A DNA stretch of 64,000 nucleotides from Wuchereria bancrofti (taxonomy: Eukaryota > Nematoda > Chromadorea > Rhabditida > Onchocercidae): positions 6,634,303 through 6,698,302 of the forward strand of contig SSBO01000009.1 in assembly GCA_005281725.1 (NCBI GenBank), read 5' to 3'. Position 1 is the first letter of the stretch. Every line of letters begins with the position of its first letter. Shown one piece after another: positions 24,800 to 39,100 of the stretch. The position numbers and the translations under genes are program-made. The notes beneath the pieces were generated by a model that made no database searches, was not told where the DNA came from, and saw only the letters and a program-made list of their open reading frames with translations.

Positions 24800-27700
24800 T
24801 GTCATCATCATCACCATCATCATGGAAATAAATTTCCGTTCATTCAGCTCAGCAAATTCGTTCGTTGTCCATCTGTTACCGTACAAACATATATATATAT
24901 TCATTGATTCCGTCTAATCCTAAGTTATTATTTAGAAATGATATTGCCAATAGATAGTACAGCACCACTGGAGGGCTTTAATAATGAATTTCCAGAAGTT
25001 CTGAGCCGTTAAACAGTAAAATTACAATTAGTGTTTGTAATGTCTTTTTTTTTCTTTTCTATTTAACCTTCTCCTTTTGTTGCTGTTATTTCGGTACTTT
25101 TCTTTTTCTTTTCTGTTTTTTGCTGAAAAAAGTTACACTGATTTCTTAGATGTTTAACGCAAAGAGATTTCCAAAAAGCCAACCTTACCTTCATTATCAC
25201 ATTCGAACAAACATCAATATTCATAATTCTCAAAAGAAAAAAAAGTGCTATTTAATGTTTAATGTTGTTCGCATTACTTTCCAAATATGAGATTGGTTAT
25301 AAAAGTTTGAAGGAATTGATTCATATTCTTATTCCTTCAAAAAATCGTATTTATCTCAGCAGGAAGAGAGAAAGAAAAAAGGAAGGATCCTGCAGAAAAT
25401 TTCCGTCAAAATTTAAAAATAAAAAATTTCTAGCGGTACATTAATGATTAGATATAATCATTGTCTGGTACAAAAATTTATGGAATTTGATACGAAAAGT
25501 TATGGTTTCTTACTTTGTGCGCACTTCTCCTCCTCCTTCTTCCACGTTCTCTCTCATATGGACTGTTCGGAACAACAATAACTCTTTTTGATGAAACCCG
25601 ACAATGGATCCGATAGAGTTTCACAGCTTCATTCATTTTCCCATAACTGCTGATGATTAACAGCAAACTCTAGTTGTTTCGAATGATAATTCATAATTGT
25701 AAGATTTTGCAACAATAAAGAATTTATGATTTCGTTAATTCGTCTATTTCTCTTTCTCTCTCTCTCTCCTTCATCTCTTCCTTTCAGAAATTTAAAAGTT
25801 AGTTTGAGAGGGAAATGCAACAAGAGATGAGAGGATTTAATCTACCGGAAACGATCACGGATAGCAGTAAATCATTCGCTGCTATTTTTCAAAACAAAAC
25901 AATGAGCAATTGAATTCAAGAGCATATCTTCTGAACAGCCAACGGCTAACAACTGTCCGGATGCAATGGTAGCACAATGAACATTGCCGGTTTTTTTCTT
26001 TTACTTTTCTGTTGCTCATCCAGTACGATATATTGTTTTGTTCAATAAGTCGTAGCAGATTACAGCGTTTCGCGGGACTAATAAACAAATGATAATATCA
26101 AACAGAGTTTATTTATCAATTACCGATATATTTTCTTGCAGATAAGAGGAATAAATCCTACTAAATATTGCAATATCGCTAGCTAAAAGAAAGAAGGCAG
26201 ATTTTGATATGTCTAATATTGGAATATTGGAATATCAGGATAAATTTCAGATTGTTGAGTTGATTTCTAAAAACATCCATTATGTACAGCGATAATTTCT
26301 TTTCCATAATAATTTCACCAACGTTTTGATTTAATTTGTGATTTAGATGTTTTTCAGTACTTTAATTTTCGAAAAATTCTTCAAAAATTTTCATTAATTC
26401 CATCATGATTGTACGACAGATCATTTGTTATACCCTTCTGTGGTAACGGGATAAATAAATGACTTCTTTGGCAGTGATAAGAACTGGTGGATCGTATCCA
26501 ACATTCTTACATTATCATGATATCGTAATCAAATAATTGTTACTTCGTACTTTGTTGTCATAACTTTCGTCCTCAAACCAAATAAATTTCCTTAAAAAAT
26601 AGTACTTTATTGAAGTTCTTTTTTGCGCTTACTATTGATTTTTGATTGAGCATCTGCATTTTATTTCAAATCTTATTTGATATATTGTCTCAAAAATAGC
26701 AATCTTCTTTGAATCCACAGTCACAGTCGTACGGAGTGTTGTTGCACTTTGAGGTTTTTCAAGTACATGTTCTACACTCTATTGCTCTTTTGGTAATTTT
26801 GGTTTTTCAATAGTTTTGAAAATTTTTCTCAAAGTTTGAGCACTTCTCAAAATACTTCCCTGTCCTTCTCTTTTTTTATCAAATTCTTTGTGCGATTTTG
26901 CATTCTCTTCAGCATTTATAAGATGTCCCGTTTGCTTTCCATTTAATGCAATATGAAAATATAGTACATATACTGGTTCCCTTTTCCAGGTTAATATCAT
27001 CAGTTCAGGTTATCCTCGTATTATGTATCGTTCTATATCTATCAGGATATCACGACAAGTTCAGGATATTAGGATAAATAAAATGGGCTGTATTGTTCAT
27101 ATCAGAAGAATTTAACGAACTTTAAGGTTTACATTTTCCTTTCAAGATTACACGACAGTTCCTATTAGAATATTTGAAAAACTGAAAAGTTGGAAAAGGA
27201 TTGGTGAGAGATGGATGAATGATTCAGATATTCATTCAACTGATTCTTAATTACATCTAAGGTTTTGTTCTCAGAAATGAACTATTCATCACACGTTGAA
27301 TTAAGAGGTCTAATTTGTGATTTTATCAGCAAATACAACTTGTTCCAGTGAATTGTCAAGTTTGTTAGAGAATTCCTTTCTTATTGATAATCGGTGAATA
27401 CATAGTTAAACGAAAAATGACTAGTGATTTAGGTATGGAGTACTATACGTAATAGGTAATTCTAAAGGAAATTTATGATATGCTATGATAGATAACTGTA
27501 GTTTGTTTAAAAAAGTGAGAATTTTTTAAAAATGCTTTTTTGTTCGTTGTTTCTTCTCTCATCCTTCTCCGACATTGTTAGCTATTTGTTAAATTATGCC
27601 CAAAAGATTAATTAGTGAAACTAAAAGAAAGAATTAAATTCTTGAACGATAGAGACAGAAATAAGATCATATTCATAAGGGGTATAAATGAAGTCACACA

Positions 27701-30700
27701 GCGATTTGCTGTCTTTACTGAACCGACTTGATTGACAACTTCATTTCATTCTTTCACTTATTTCCTTCATTGAATCACTTTTAGAAGACTCATGCAAACT
27801 GAAACAATGCTCTTGCCACATTGGCTAGTCTAAAACAGAAGATCCGAACCATCAGGTGATTTAAAAGAATCCACGAAATTTACTATTGCCGTCTGATGTA
27901 TGTCCAGAAAAATCTTTGTGTATGTAATGTGTCTAAGAAGCATCGAAATTTTGATTTTTTATTTCAAAACGTTTATGTTGGCCAAAAAGAAATAAATTCT
28001 TTAAAATTTAAGCTTTTCATTTGTTAGCATAATATTTTTATTTAGTCCATGATACAAAAATTTTTTGGCAAATGTTCACGATGACGCGATTTTTTCCCAC
28101 TCATTTACGTTCGAATGAACATGAGAAGCTAAAATTGGAAATAGTTTAAATCCATTTCGTTTTGGCTTCTGAATGATGGGAAAGGTATGCTAATTAGAAT
28201 AGATTAAGAATAAGATTGTTTTTCAAGGAAGTAAAGAAAGAAGGAAATAAGGAAGAAAGAAAAGAGGAAGAAAGGGAAGAAGGAAAGATGAAAGAAAACC
28301 AAGGAATATTTAGAATTATTTATAGCCTGCATAGGATCGTGACATCAAAAACGGTGCACGATTTTCAATCATGTATCTTTTTTTGGTGACTATTTAGTAA
28401 GGATGCAATCGGTTCGATCGTTTTGAGAGGAAGTTGATAGATATCCGCCCGTTTACTTATAAGTGCACTTTTCTTTAATTTAATCTCATTTTATGCATTT
28501 TTATTTGCTACATATAAACAATAAGCATTCCCTTACACACTCTTTTCTCATAACTTTCTTGAAAAAAATTATAGTTTCATTTAAAATTTAATTGTTTCAT
28601 CACTTATTTCATTTTTGATTCAGAAATTTTAAATTCCTTTTCAACTTAGATACTTTTATCAGTAACTGGATAGATATTTGTGTTTTTAACTGTGTCATTT
28701 AGTTGAACGAATGATTGTCACCAATGCCATCTTAATTTTATTCAATACCGTCTCATTCGTTCTTTTTTGAGAGTAAATTTTTAGCCTTTTTATTTTAAAT
28801 ATATTACAATAGAACAAGTTAACACATTCATCACATTCTTCACATTCTTCTTCTTCTTCTCATTTACATTCTTGCTCATACCTTTAAGGGATCTCTTTTC
28901 TCATCATCACACTTCAACTTTTAATAGTGCCATTAAATTCTTTGATTTAAAATTCCTTTTAATGAGTTTTTTTTTTTTGATGAAAAAGAATTGGATTATA
29001 AGAGAGTGAGTATGAATGAAAAGGTCCAGAGAAGCTCATTGACGAAATATAATATTTTGCCAAACAGAAAATGACTCAGTGGATATAAATAAATAAACAC
29101 ACTTGTGCCGTCATTTTATGTGCTTTTTGTTCCTTTTTTTTTACTTTTCTTTCTTTACCAACTCGGAAATACCTTTTAAACTTGTTGGAATGGTAGTGGT
29201 AAGATATTAAATGACATTGGAATTCTTCGAACAACAAGTAAAAGAGAATGAATCTAAATTAAATGAGCATATTATTACTGACCGAGTATTTTTCTGATTA
29301 TTGCTGACCAGATTATTATTAATAGAATTGGAAAATTTTAAAGAAGGTAGTGATATTAAGCCCTAGATGTTCTTTATAAATCTAATAAATCTAAACAAAG
29401 TTTTTATCAGAGGGATAGAGAAAATGTACTAACAGCAAAAAAGTTTTAAGGAAAGAAAATATTAGTCTAATTATTAACTTTTCTTCTAGCACATAGGTGT
29501 CAAAGTTTTTCTATTGTTGCCGTGATAGAATTTATCCTTGCAAGCAATTAAATATAAATAACTCTTCTGTTTTACCTGTGACTTTTAATAACTTAAACTG
29601 AGTAGAAGCCATTGTTTTTCTCTAAGTTATAAATGTAATAACTTAAAAATAATCATTTTCCTCATTTTTTTCAATTTCATTTATATTCCGGTGAATCTAC
29701 TGAAAATAGAAAAGCAAATTTTTATCTAACTTTTTTCGTTTTTATGACAGATGGCTGTCAGACTTTCTCTATGACGTGGTCTATTTATGAACTACAACAT
29801 ACACTTTTGAGCGAAATATACTTACCACACGCTCACCCACAATTTTTTTAATTCAAACTACTACAATATTTAAATTTTCGAGTGAATTACGTTTAATTTG
29901 CAATGTTTCATTTTGTGCGACTAGCTTTGCGAGACGAATGCATCCTATCTCTTTGTTCTTGGCTCGTGAAAGATAAGTAGATGTGAAGAAATTTCGTACT
30001 TTTCAGAGTCACAATTGGATCTCATTAATACTGTCATGCTGAGGTTATGTCATTTCCGCTTAACGCTTATGTCCTTAATTGCATCATACATTTGAAATAT
30101 TGCTTATCTCAATACATTCAGTTTCATTTTCAAAACGTTGAGAAATATTTTTTTTTCTTCTGTTTACTTATTGACTTTTGATCAGTTCCTTTTTGGACAA
30201 CCGCTGTTATGTGTCCCATGTAATGATTTGCTTTTTTTTTTCAACTTTGCAATTTATCGTAATGCTTTTTAAACACTTTAAGAATTTAATCCTTAAAATT
30301 TCAGCTTTGCTATTTTTTAACATATTTTGTGATATTTCAATTGCAATTTGAAGAACAGCTAAGAGTATCTTCACCATCAAGTAGTTACAGAAAGATCATT
30401 TTCTTTTTCTCATTTATCTGTGTGTAGAAGGAAGACACAAATTACGGAGACAACAGGGTAAACGATCTAAAGCATGAATTTGAGTTAATGAATCCATAAA
30501 GTGACATTTTATTTGTATCTTACTTTCGTCCTCCTTAATGAGATAATTAAAAGCGGTCAAATGAATAAAGAGGTTACAGTACCTGGTTACAGTTCAATCT
30601 TCGTCGTTTCCGTCATATTCTGGATAATTGGACATGATTTGTCAGGTATGTTATGTCAAAAAATAGGATGACATGAGTAGTTCACGTGACGTGTTTTCCT

Positions 30701-33217
30701 TGTCCTTCCTTTATAATGGAGAGCTGTTGTCAATTCTTTACTTTCAGATATAATCCTTCCATCTACTAAGCTGGATTTATTTGGAACACGCTTAATGCAA
30801 ATGTGTCGCTGGCAGAGTGCCACAAGCGCAAAAGAGAGACAGACAGACAGACAAGTGGACTGGAAGGAAGATTTACTGCTGGATTCATTGGAAATTTTCC
30901 AAAAAAGAGAATTGTTCTGTGAAGTATTATAGGTATGTTCGTTCTTGTGTCTGCTAAGAGAAGGTCGTATCTTGCGCTTTCCCTCGAGACTCCACCGTAT
31001 TTGCTTATTTGTCTGCTTGCTTCTCTTCACTAGACCAGGTATGTCTGGAGAGTGACCAAAAGACAATCTTCCCTCTCTCCGAGTGAATGACAGCTGTCAG
31101 GTGAGATACAAAGACAACACTGCTATGTGATGGACTTATCTCCTGGCCTTCTTGCATCTCAATAGCACATTTTATGCCAAGTGTCGTGTAATAGTGTCAG
31201 CAAAAAACACACACGTCATTATTATGGAAAAATTATGGAACTAGTTAACTATCGCGGATCGCGGAGGTCCACTTATAGTTTCAATGGTGAATTCATAGCC
31301 ATTATAAATAAAGAAACAATGTATCTACAAATGGATAGATGATTGGGCGGAGGTTGCTAATCACTTTCAATTCTAGTAAACAGTACTATTGTTCGATCAC
31401 TTATTATTCCATCAACCACTTACACTGGGGTTTGTTGCTGGTCTTGGGATTTGCTTCAATATGCAATGACTGTACCTATAGTTACGGATCTCCTCTTTTT
31501 TTCATCATTCAGTGTATTTTAGCCTCATCTGGATGATTCATTTAATATGAATTTCTTTTTACAGTCTTCATCTTCATAACCTTACAGGTAACAAGAATTT
31601 TGACTTTCCAGCAGGAACTGTTTTGTTGAAGATTAATAAGTCAAATTTGATAACCTTTGATAGTTTTTAGCTACCATGATAGTAATATAGCTAGAAGATT
31701 GTATGAATCATTCAGATTTATCTCAGCCGGCTTTATTTTTTTTTTATCTTTAGAATACAAGAAAGCAAGTATTTTTAATTCGATTTTAATAAAAGAAGAT
31801 GCGAGCGTTCTTTTTTGTCATTCCTAACCACCGGTATCATTCAATAGTACCAGCTGTGATTGCTTGTAAACTCTTTTTTCTTTATTTTTTCAAAGATTTT
31901 CTTGCCAAATGAGGCAATCTTCGCAATATTTATCTGCCTATCGATCGATCGATCAGTCATCTATCTATGTATTTATGTACATATATCATTATTTTATATT
32001 TGTATTAATATAATGCATGATGAAATATACCTTTTCCACCGTGACTCATCGATTTAATTTTTTCAACATTATTTTTCCTCAACTGCTGGCGCATAGCATT
32101 TTTTCTTTGTCTCTGGCAACACCATTATCGGAAATCTCCGCTTGTACTTAATGATTCGAAGATCAGGTTCTTGTAACAAAAAGTCTGTCACCATTGTTTG
32201 GTGGGAGGAGGAAAAGGGAATGAACAGACGATTTGAAAGTACAGGAAAATAAGTTAGTTGGCGACGAAAACGAAAGAAAGAAGAAAGAAAAGATAGATAG
32301 GAAATCAGATGATTCAAACTTTTCCTTTTTCTTTCATTCCAGTTCTAGATTTTCCGAAATAATTTTAAAAAAATATATGCAATTAGAGGACAAGGAGGGA
32401 TGACGAACGTTATGGAATGTGATGAACAAGTTTTAATTTATTCTTTTATTACTGAAATATGAAGAAAAGGATAATCGGGAAGAGACGATAACTTCGATCA
32501 TCTATTCTAGAACTATATTCAACTAGCTATCGTTTTTCTTTTGGAATCTTTCTCCGAATTATTTTCAAATCTTTCAACATTGAAAATAATTTTGTAAAGC
32601 TCATTTAATGTGATATGAAGGTTGATCTGATGTTTCCCACTGGTTGACTAAGATGTGTTATGATCGTTGACAAAATTTCCAAAAGTTTTTGAGAGGAGAT
32701 CAGCTCGACAGAAACATTATCTTTCGCTTGCACTCGCAATTGTCTATCTAATTTAAGACGTGAGTTTTTGAAGTATGGACGTGAGTTCTTTCATCGGTAA
32801 TGCAATTCATAATTTTTACCAGGGCAAAGAAAAAATAAAATAATTAAGTCAGAAAATCTGATCCAATAGATTAATTTAGCTAATTAAGATCTTAAACAAA
32901 TGCAAAATTAGTACGTAAAAGACATTATTTTCGGATCTGTCAGTAATTTGCATAAAGGAAAATTGCTTTTACTTATGCTAATTCTCGAGCTTTTACTTAT
33001 GCTAACTGTTCGTAAGATACATTTAAATTTTACTTTTCACTGTCCGGATACTAAAAAATTCTATGTAAATTACTACGTTCAATATTATATTTGTGCTTTT
33101 CCTAAAATCCATTAATAAAAATGAATATTTTAAAGATACTTTCCGTTAGTTTTCGTTTAGTAATGAGTATATCGTGTTATCACAGATGATTTCAAATTGA
33201 ATATCTAACAACACTTC
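24800..33217. other. Long A+T-rich non-coding tract
   Basis: No convincing gene. Contents include GAA/GGAA-rich simple repeats (about 28225-28295), CT-rich tracts (about 25530-25560 and 25745-25775), (GACA)n at 30834-30853 and (GATC)n at about 31943-31955. A ten-codon exon-like segment at 30429-30458, between a GTGTAG acceptor and a GTAAAC donor, is too short to trust. Much of this could be intron of a gene whose exons I cannot link. Confidence 0.45.
30834..30853. repeat. (GACA)n microsatellite
   Basis: Perfect GACA/AGAC tetranucleotide run. The long minus-strand open frame crossing it (30656-31066) has no coding character. Confidence 0.85.
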
Positions 33218-36194
33218 ATGCTGGCACTGAAAGACAGCGAAAAGTCAGGTAAGAATTCAGTAGACATATTTGAAAATGGCAATGTACAAAAACTATCATC
33301 AGCACCGGCCCAATGATCTTATAACACTTCAATTGCACTTAATATCCTCTTGTTGATGCAGCTTCCGCCCAACCAGTGTTTTCAGACACATATTTATTTC
33401 ATTGTCGTCACCATCAGAGCAACTGCCAAGTGATGATGGTAAGTCCTATCTCTGTAAGCTTTGTGTTTACTTCATTTTCTCATCATCGCTTACTAGCAAA
33501 ACTTTTTTACGTAATCACTTATATATACAAATTTAACGGTTTTATTTTATTTTAAGTTTTATTTTAATTTTATTAGTCTAATTAAAAAAAGAATTGTCAA
33601 CAGAATAAAATTATTTCTTATTATAGTTTTAAATAACAATTTAAATAATATAAAGAATTAGTATTGGATCTTATTAGTTTATCAAATGGAAAGGTCAGAT
33701 CAGGTCAGGTTAGGTTACGCTTGAAATAATTTTTTTTTTGAAATGATTTTGGGACCAAATTTAGAGAACGTCTTTTTTTCTTTTTCGAATAGATGTTCCT
33801 CTGGTCGTTTTGCTCACTTTCTGGAGCCATCTTTACCAGTCTATTTGCTCAATTGTAGATTTATCTCCAATGTGTTGTACAAGTGACCATGTGATTTAAT
33901 GTTACATGTCATTTAGATAACGTTCCAAGAATTATTTTCTCCTAGCATAAGTTTCATGTTTGTACATGCCTTGTCACTTGTCTTTTTCCGGATAGCAGTT
34001 TTTTTAACTTATTATCATGTTTGCATAGTTTTGTTTTCACGATTCATCGCTCACTGAATCTGACTTTTTTTTTTTGAAAGACAGATATTGCGATCACCTA
34101 AACTAATTATTGCTTCTGCCTTATTTATTTAATATCTCTTTCCGCCTCTTTTTTAACACTTCATAGGTTGAAACATATATTATCGTCAGTCAGACTTCAA
34201 ACATTTTAGTGTTTATTATTCTGATTTTGTATTTTCTCAACCTGTAGAATTTTATCGCATTTTACTTTTATACCAAGAAGGGATATGCTACTGCAAAGAA
34301 ATTTATCGTTTATCTTATCACTTATTATTTGAGAACAACAATCCAGAGCTATCCTTCGCTTATCTGATCTTTAAAGGACGAGACATGGCAATTTTCCCTC
34401 AACATCTGAGAGTGTTTTGTTAAAATTGATTTAAAACAGTTTAAAATTTCATGAAGTTTGTAAATTAATATTAGTTATATTAAAATATTCATTCACTCCT
34501 TTAGTTTCCTCTTCTCAGCCAAATTATAACATTTTCATTTGTTTACAATAATTAGTTGAGCTTCATTTTCTCTCTGAATTTCCATTCCCAATAGTCCATC
34601 ACTATACTTACCAAATATGCTATATAATTGGAGATATCACTCCTGAAGTACCAATGATCTTATCATCGTTCCCTGTACTATCACTGACTGTCTTGTCATT
34701 CCATGAAAGTTACATAAAATTGTTTACTTTTATATAAAATTGTTTACTAGCCAGTACAATTTTTTCTCAAACTATTAGATTTTCAATGAATTCATGGAAG
34801 ATCGAAGAAAAGGGCAATAGCAAGAGCAGCTGTTACTGCATGTAGGCGGTAAATTGATGAACAGTCGGTAGTTTTTTTCCGCCTGTTTCAAATCTGAAGC
34901 ATGAATTTTGGAAAAGCAACTGAAGAAAAAGAAGAACGAATCAGGAGTGCGTATCATGATTTTGTTTTAAAATAATTCCTCTTCAATTTAGAGTATTTTT
35001 TGTTTTGAAAGATCTTAAAAAATCTCTCCTTAAAATCTACAATCAGTCAATGCATTTGATACATCTTTTTCTTATTTAACTGTTAAGCTATTTTGCACTT
35101 ACTCCATGGAAGAAATAAGGAAAGTCCTTCCTATGATATTAAAAGACAAAAATAATTTCTTAAAAATTTCCCTTCCTTTTATCATTTGGTACTTGTTAAG
35201 TGTGGAAGTATTTATGTCATTATCTTAGGGATTATATTTTATTTCATATTTTAATTCTAATATTCGAATTCGAGATATAAACGGACTTAATCTCAATATT
35301 TGAGCAAGTTACTGATTTTAAAGAACCAAATTGGAATAGTTCTATTTTTAAATCATTCCCTTTAGATTCTTTCTCTTGATATCTTATTTGCAAACACGTA
35401 GAAAAGGACAACAATGTCATCCACCCACAGTCCTGTTCTGTCAAATAACACAACTTGAGATTTAACAGTATCAAAAATTCCAGTCTCTTCTTATTTCCTT
35501 CATGCCTGTTGTTGTAGCATAAATGAAATGAAATTTCAACATGTCGATATATTTAATTATGATTCATATATTATTTTGGGTGGGGCAATGTTGTTTATAA
35601 CTCGAACTAGGAAGTAAACATAATGTGGTACCCTTGTACTATATTCTTATAATTCCTTTGCATCATACTCTCATTTAACCGGACCTGTTTAAACACTCTA
35701 ATTTTGGATTAGGATCAGGAAATGACAAACATTTGCATGTGATCTGTTGGAAATTCCTATCATCATCCACAATTAATTTAGCATTTTGTCAAAACGACCC
35801 ACATTTTTGATGAGTCATCTGCAAATCATCATCTTTTTATGATATCAACAATTTCTACTCCATTATTATTCTAATATTTTGGGACATCAAAAACGAAAGT
35901 TTCAATTAACGATAGAAAAAATATTCATATTGTTATTTTTCAGTCATCACTCATCACATTTAATTTGCATTTATATTGCAGCAATTTTATAGGTTTGATT
36001 ACAGTTGTGCATAGAAGTATATATTGCAGTAACTGATAACTGATTCTTAAAATCAATATTGTCTTATTTTACAGAAGTTTGAATGCATTGCTTCATTATC
36101 GGATAAGCCTGATGTTTATACCACAACTACTTATTACTTTACTGCATCTAAATGTTCGGTTCCCTTTGTAGTCATCATGTATTCAGATGACTAG
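33218..36194 (+). CDS. Candidate small three-exon gene
   Basis: Proposed exons are 33218-33248 (from ATG, GTAAGA donor), 33362-33438 (GATGCAG acceptor, GTAAGT donor) and 36075-36194 (TTTTACAG acceptor, TAG stop). Phases match (1 then 0), giving about 75 residues from MLALKDSEKS through FHCRHHQSNC and KFECIASLSDKPDV to PFVVIMYSDD. No domain is recognised. The splice signals of the middle exon are strong. Read one frame over, that exon gives FRPTSVFRHIFISLSSPSEQ, which is at least as protein-like and would be in phase with the upstream LTTLHAGTERQRKV. The true frame is therefore open, and the third exon may not belong. Confidence 0.35.
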
Positions 36195-39100
36195 ATTAGG
36201 TAGATCTGCGGGAAATGATGGATTTATCATGGTAGAGGAAACTGAAAGTCGTTCAGTGGAAGAGACTGAAAGGAATGAAGTGTGAGCAGAATAGTCTTAG
36301 ATTAGGCTTGAAGAAAGACAGTTCAACTATGTGATTATAATATTGAGCAATGTTGTTTAAGTTTTCGTTCCTTCTTCCAAAATATCGAATTAATGATTTG
36401 CAGTATTTGTTAAAATTTCAGTGATATGTTCAAGTCATTTCAATGAATATATAATGCGAACGACTTCTAATCTTAAGAATCCTTAATTTCAACATTCCCA
36501 GCATTAAATCACGTTTTGCTGCAGAATAGAAAATTGGCTTTGTGCCCTTTATTATCCTCTTCACAGTCTGTTCAGAGCAAAAAATAAAACACCATTTTAA
36601 GGGAAATATTGTTTAAATGAATGGTTGAACCGCATTTGATGGAAAAATATTTTTGAGTAACCAACAGCCTAGCCGGAAGAGTTATACGGCAGATTGGAAA
36701 TGTTAAGAAAGCTTGTCCTGTTATAGTTTATCACCTTTAGTAGGTGGAAGAGGGAGAGAAGGAAGAAGAAAGATAAGTCGTTTAAATGCACTTTCCACAC
36801 ATTCTAGATAGTTTAACAAATTCATTAATGAGAAATTCCGCAAAAATTTAATTAATTATTGACATTGTTTCAAGTACAAACATAAATCTGAAGGTAATCA
36901 ATAATTATAATTCATTTCAACAACATTTCATCTTTTTAAGGTTGCAAAATTACAGTTGTAATGCAACAGTTTTTGCAAGAAGGAATTATTGCATTCCAAA
37001 TAAGAAAAAAATGCAAATATAGCTGTGCGGAATATTTTTCTTCTGCTGAATGATAGAAATGAGTAGGAGAGAAAAGAAAGGGGAAAGGGTTATAATGAAG
37101 TGTATTTGTTGAGGAAGAGAGGCATTAATTCAAATGGTCCACGGATTATTAGCTTTTTTTCTTTTATTTTTCAAAATGTGTTGGAATGAAGGAAGAAGGA
37201 GACGATGGCATTCAATGATGCCATTTTTTTCTTTTTTTCTTATTCCAAGCAGTCATATGCCAACAGTTTTTCCAAGATAGTTCCATGAAGTAGCAGTTAT
37301 GAAAGGCAGTTATGACGTAAAAGAAGGGATGGACATGAAAAGATATTTTGAAACTTTTGCTTATTCCATCTCTTTCATATTTACAGATATGAGTATTAAT
37401 CGACTTGTTTAGAAATGTATTTTTTTTTTGTTCTCTTTTTTCCACCGGCAATTACGTCACATTTAAAATGATATTTGTTTGAGTCGGACTGAATTGTTTG
37501 AATTTCTGAAATTCTATACTTCAGCAATACTTCAACAGTCAACACTTAACTGTTACTGGATAATGAAGTTTGAATGTTGTGTCTTTACCAAGAAACAAGT
37601 TAGATTGTCGATGGCAGGAGATATAGCCTTTTTCTTTCGATAGTTTTAATTAATTAAGGTTTGGAGTAATGTGACACCGGTGATTTTTTTTGTGATTGTC
37701 TTAGTGAACGATTGCTAGAAGATGAAAGAATAAAGTTTGTAAAATAAACAGCCTAAGTTGTGGTGGAGATGCCAATAATCTTGAACATAATACTTGAAGC
37801 TATGAACTCTTTATTGGCTACTTTAAGCCTTCTCTTTCGATTCTTCCAAACATAATTTCGATATTTTGGCACATAAGTTCTAACTTGATTTTTAAATTTG
37901 AATTTAAATTATATTTAACTTTATGTTGTAACTGTGGCATAATTCTGAAATGATTTTTTCCAGTGTTTTTTGTGTTGGAAGTATGGAAGTGCTACAGGTA
38001 GTATTAATAATATTAATTAATCATTAGAGAGCAAATATCCGAGTGCCAGTGGAATTCATTAGTGGAAAAAATGGTTATTGGTCGGATGATTAAGTGGCAC
38101 CAAAAGAATCGTAAAAATTTTTGTTGCTGCCACAAGTCATCGGTATGTGGTGAACCGTCCCATCGATGACGAGACGACGACGATGACTGTCACTAACGTA
38201 ACCCAATCTCATGTCGCCGTAGCAGTCGCCAAATTTTGTCCTTTCTATCAGTTCGTCATTATATGACTTATGACTTTTTCGTCGTATACCTTATCATCTG
38301 TAGACAATCTCTTACAACCATTTAAAACTAGATTGATCGATTTGTCTGCAACCGGAAAGAGAGAAAACCGGAGATGGTCGTTCTTTCAGGGTGGGCTGTT
38401 AAGCGAGCTAGGAGACACTTGTAAACGACATCGTTTTTCCATCCATTAATTCTATTCATTTGTTTTTTCATACCATTTTTTCCTCACCTCTCAGACAAAT
38501 CATTCCTATTATTGCCCCTCGACAGTGTTCTCTCTTCATTCAGTTTTCTTGCAACAATTGCCAATGTTACCTTAACTCTCACTATTTCCTTTATTATTTC
38601 TGGACAGACTTCTAGAAGCATCCAGTATGTACAAAAGCTAATAGCGCCTAATTTGCATATTTCGGTTTAGGTGGATGGATGAGTTATTGAAAATTTACAT
38701 ATTAACTCTTCCCTAACCTCACATATGGTCATTTCAATCTAGTTTGTTGGTCGTGTCACTTCATTTATTCTCCTCTTTCACGTTTCTGAGTTGATTCAGC
38801 TCCTAGTTCCTTCTGGTATGTAAAATTTCTTTTATTTTTATGTAATTAAATTCCCCGGAGTTCTATTTGATAAGGACATATAGCGGGAAATTGCCGCCAC
38901 TTATTCTCATCTTTTCGATGATAATTTAGGCAATCGATAATTAAGTTCTTGACCTGTTAACGTCCCTTATATTGTTTCAAGTTTTATTCTGTCACCATTA
39001 CTCCTTTCAAGCTTTAAAAAAACTTTTATTGAATTAGAAAAATCTTTGTGCTAAGTTTTTAAAAAAAATCAAGAAAAATTAAAATTTAGTGTTAAATTTT

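Noticed and set aside
30656..31066. 136-codon open frame on the minus strand
   Set aside because: It crosses a GACA microsatellite, has no splice context and its composition follows the local base bias.
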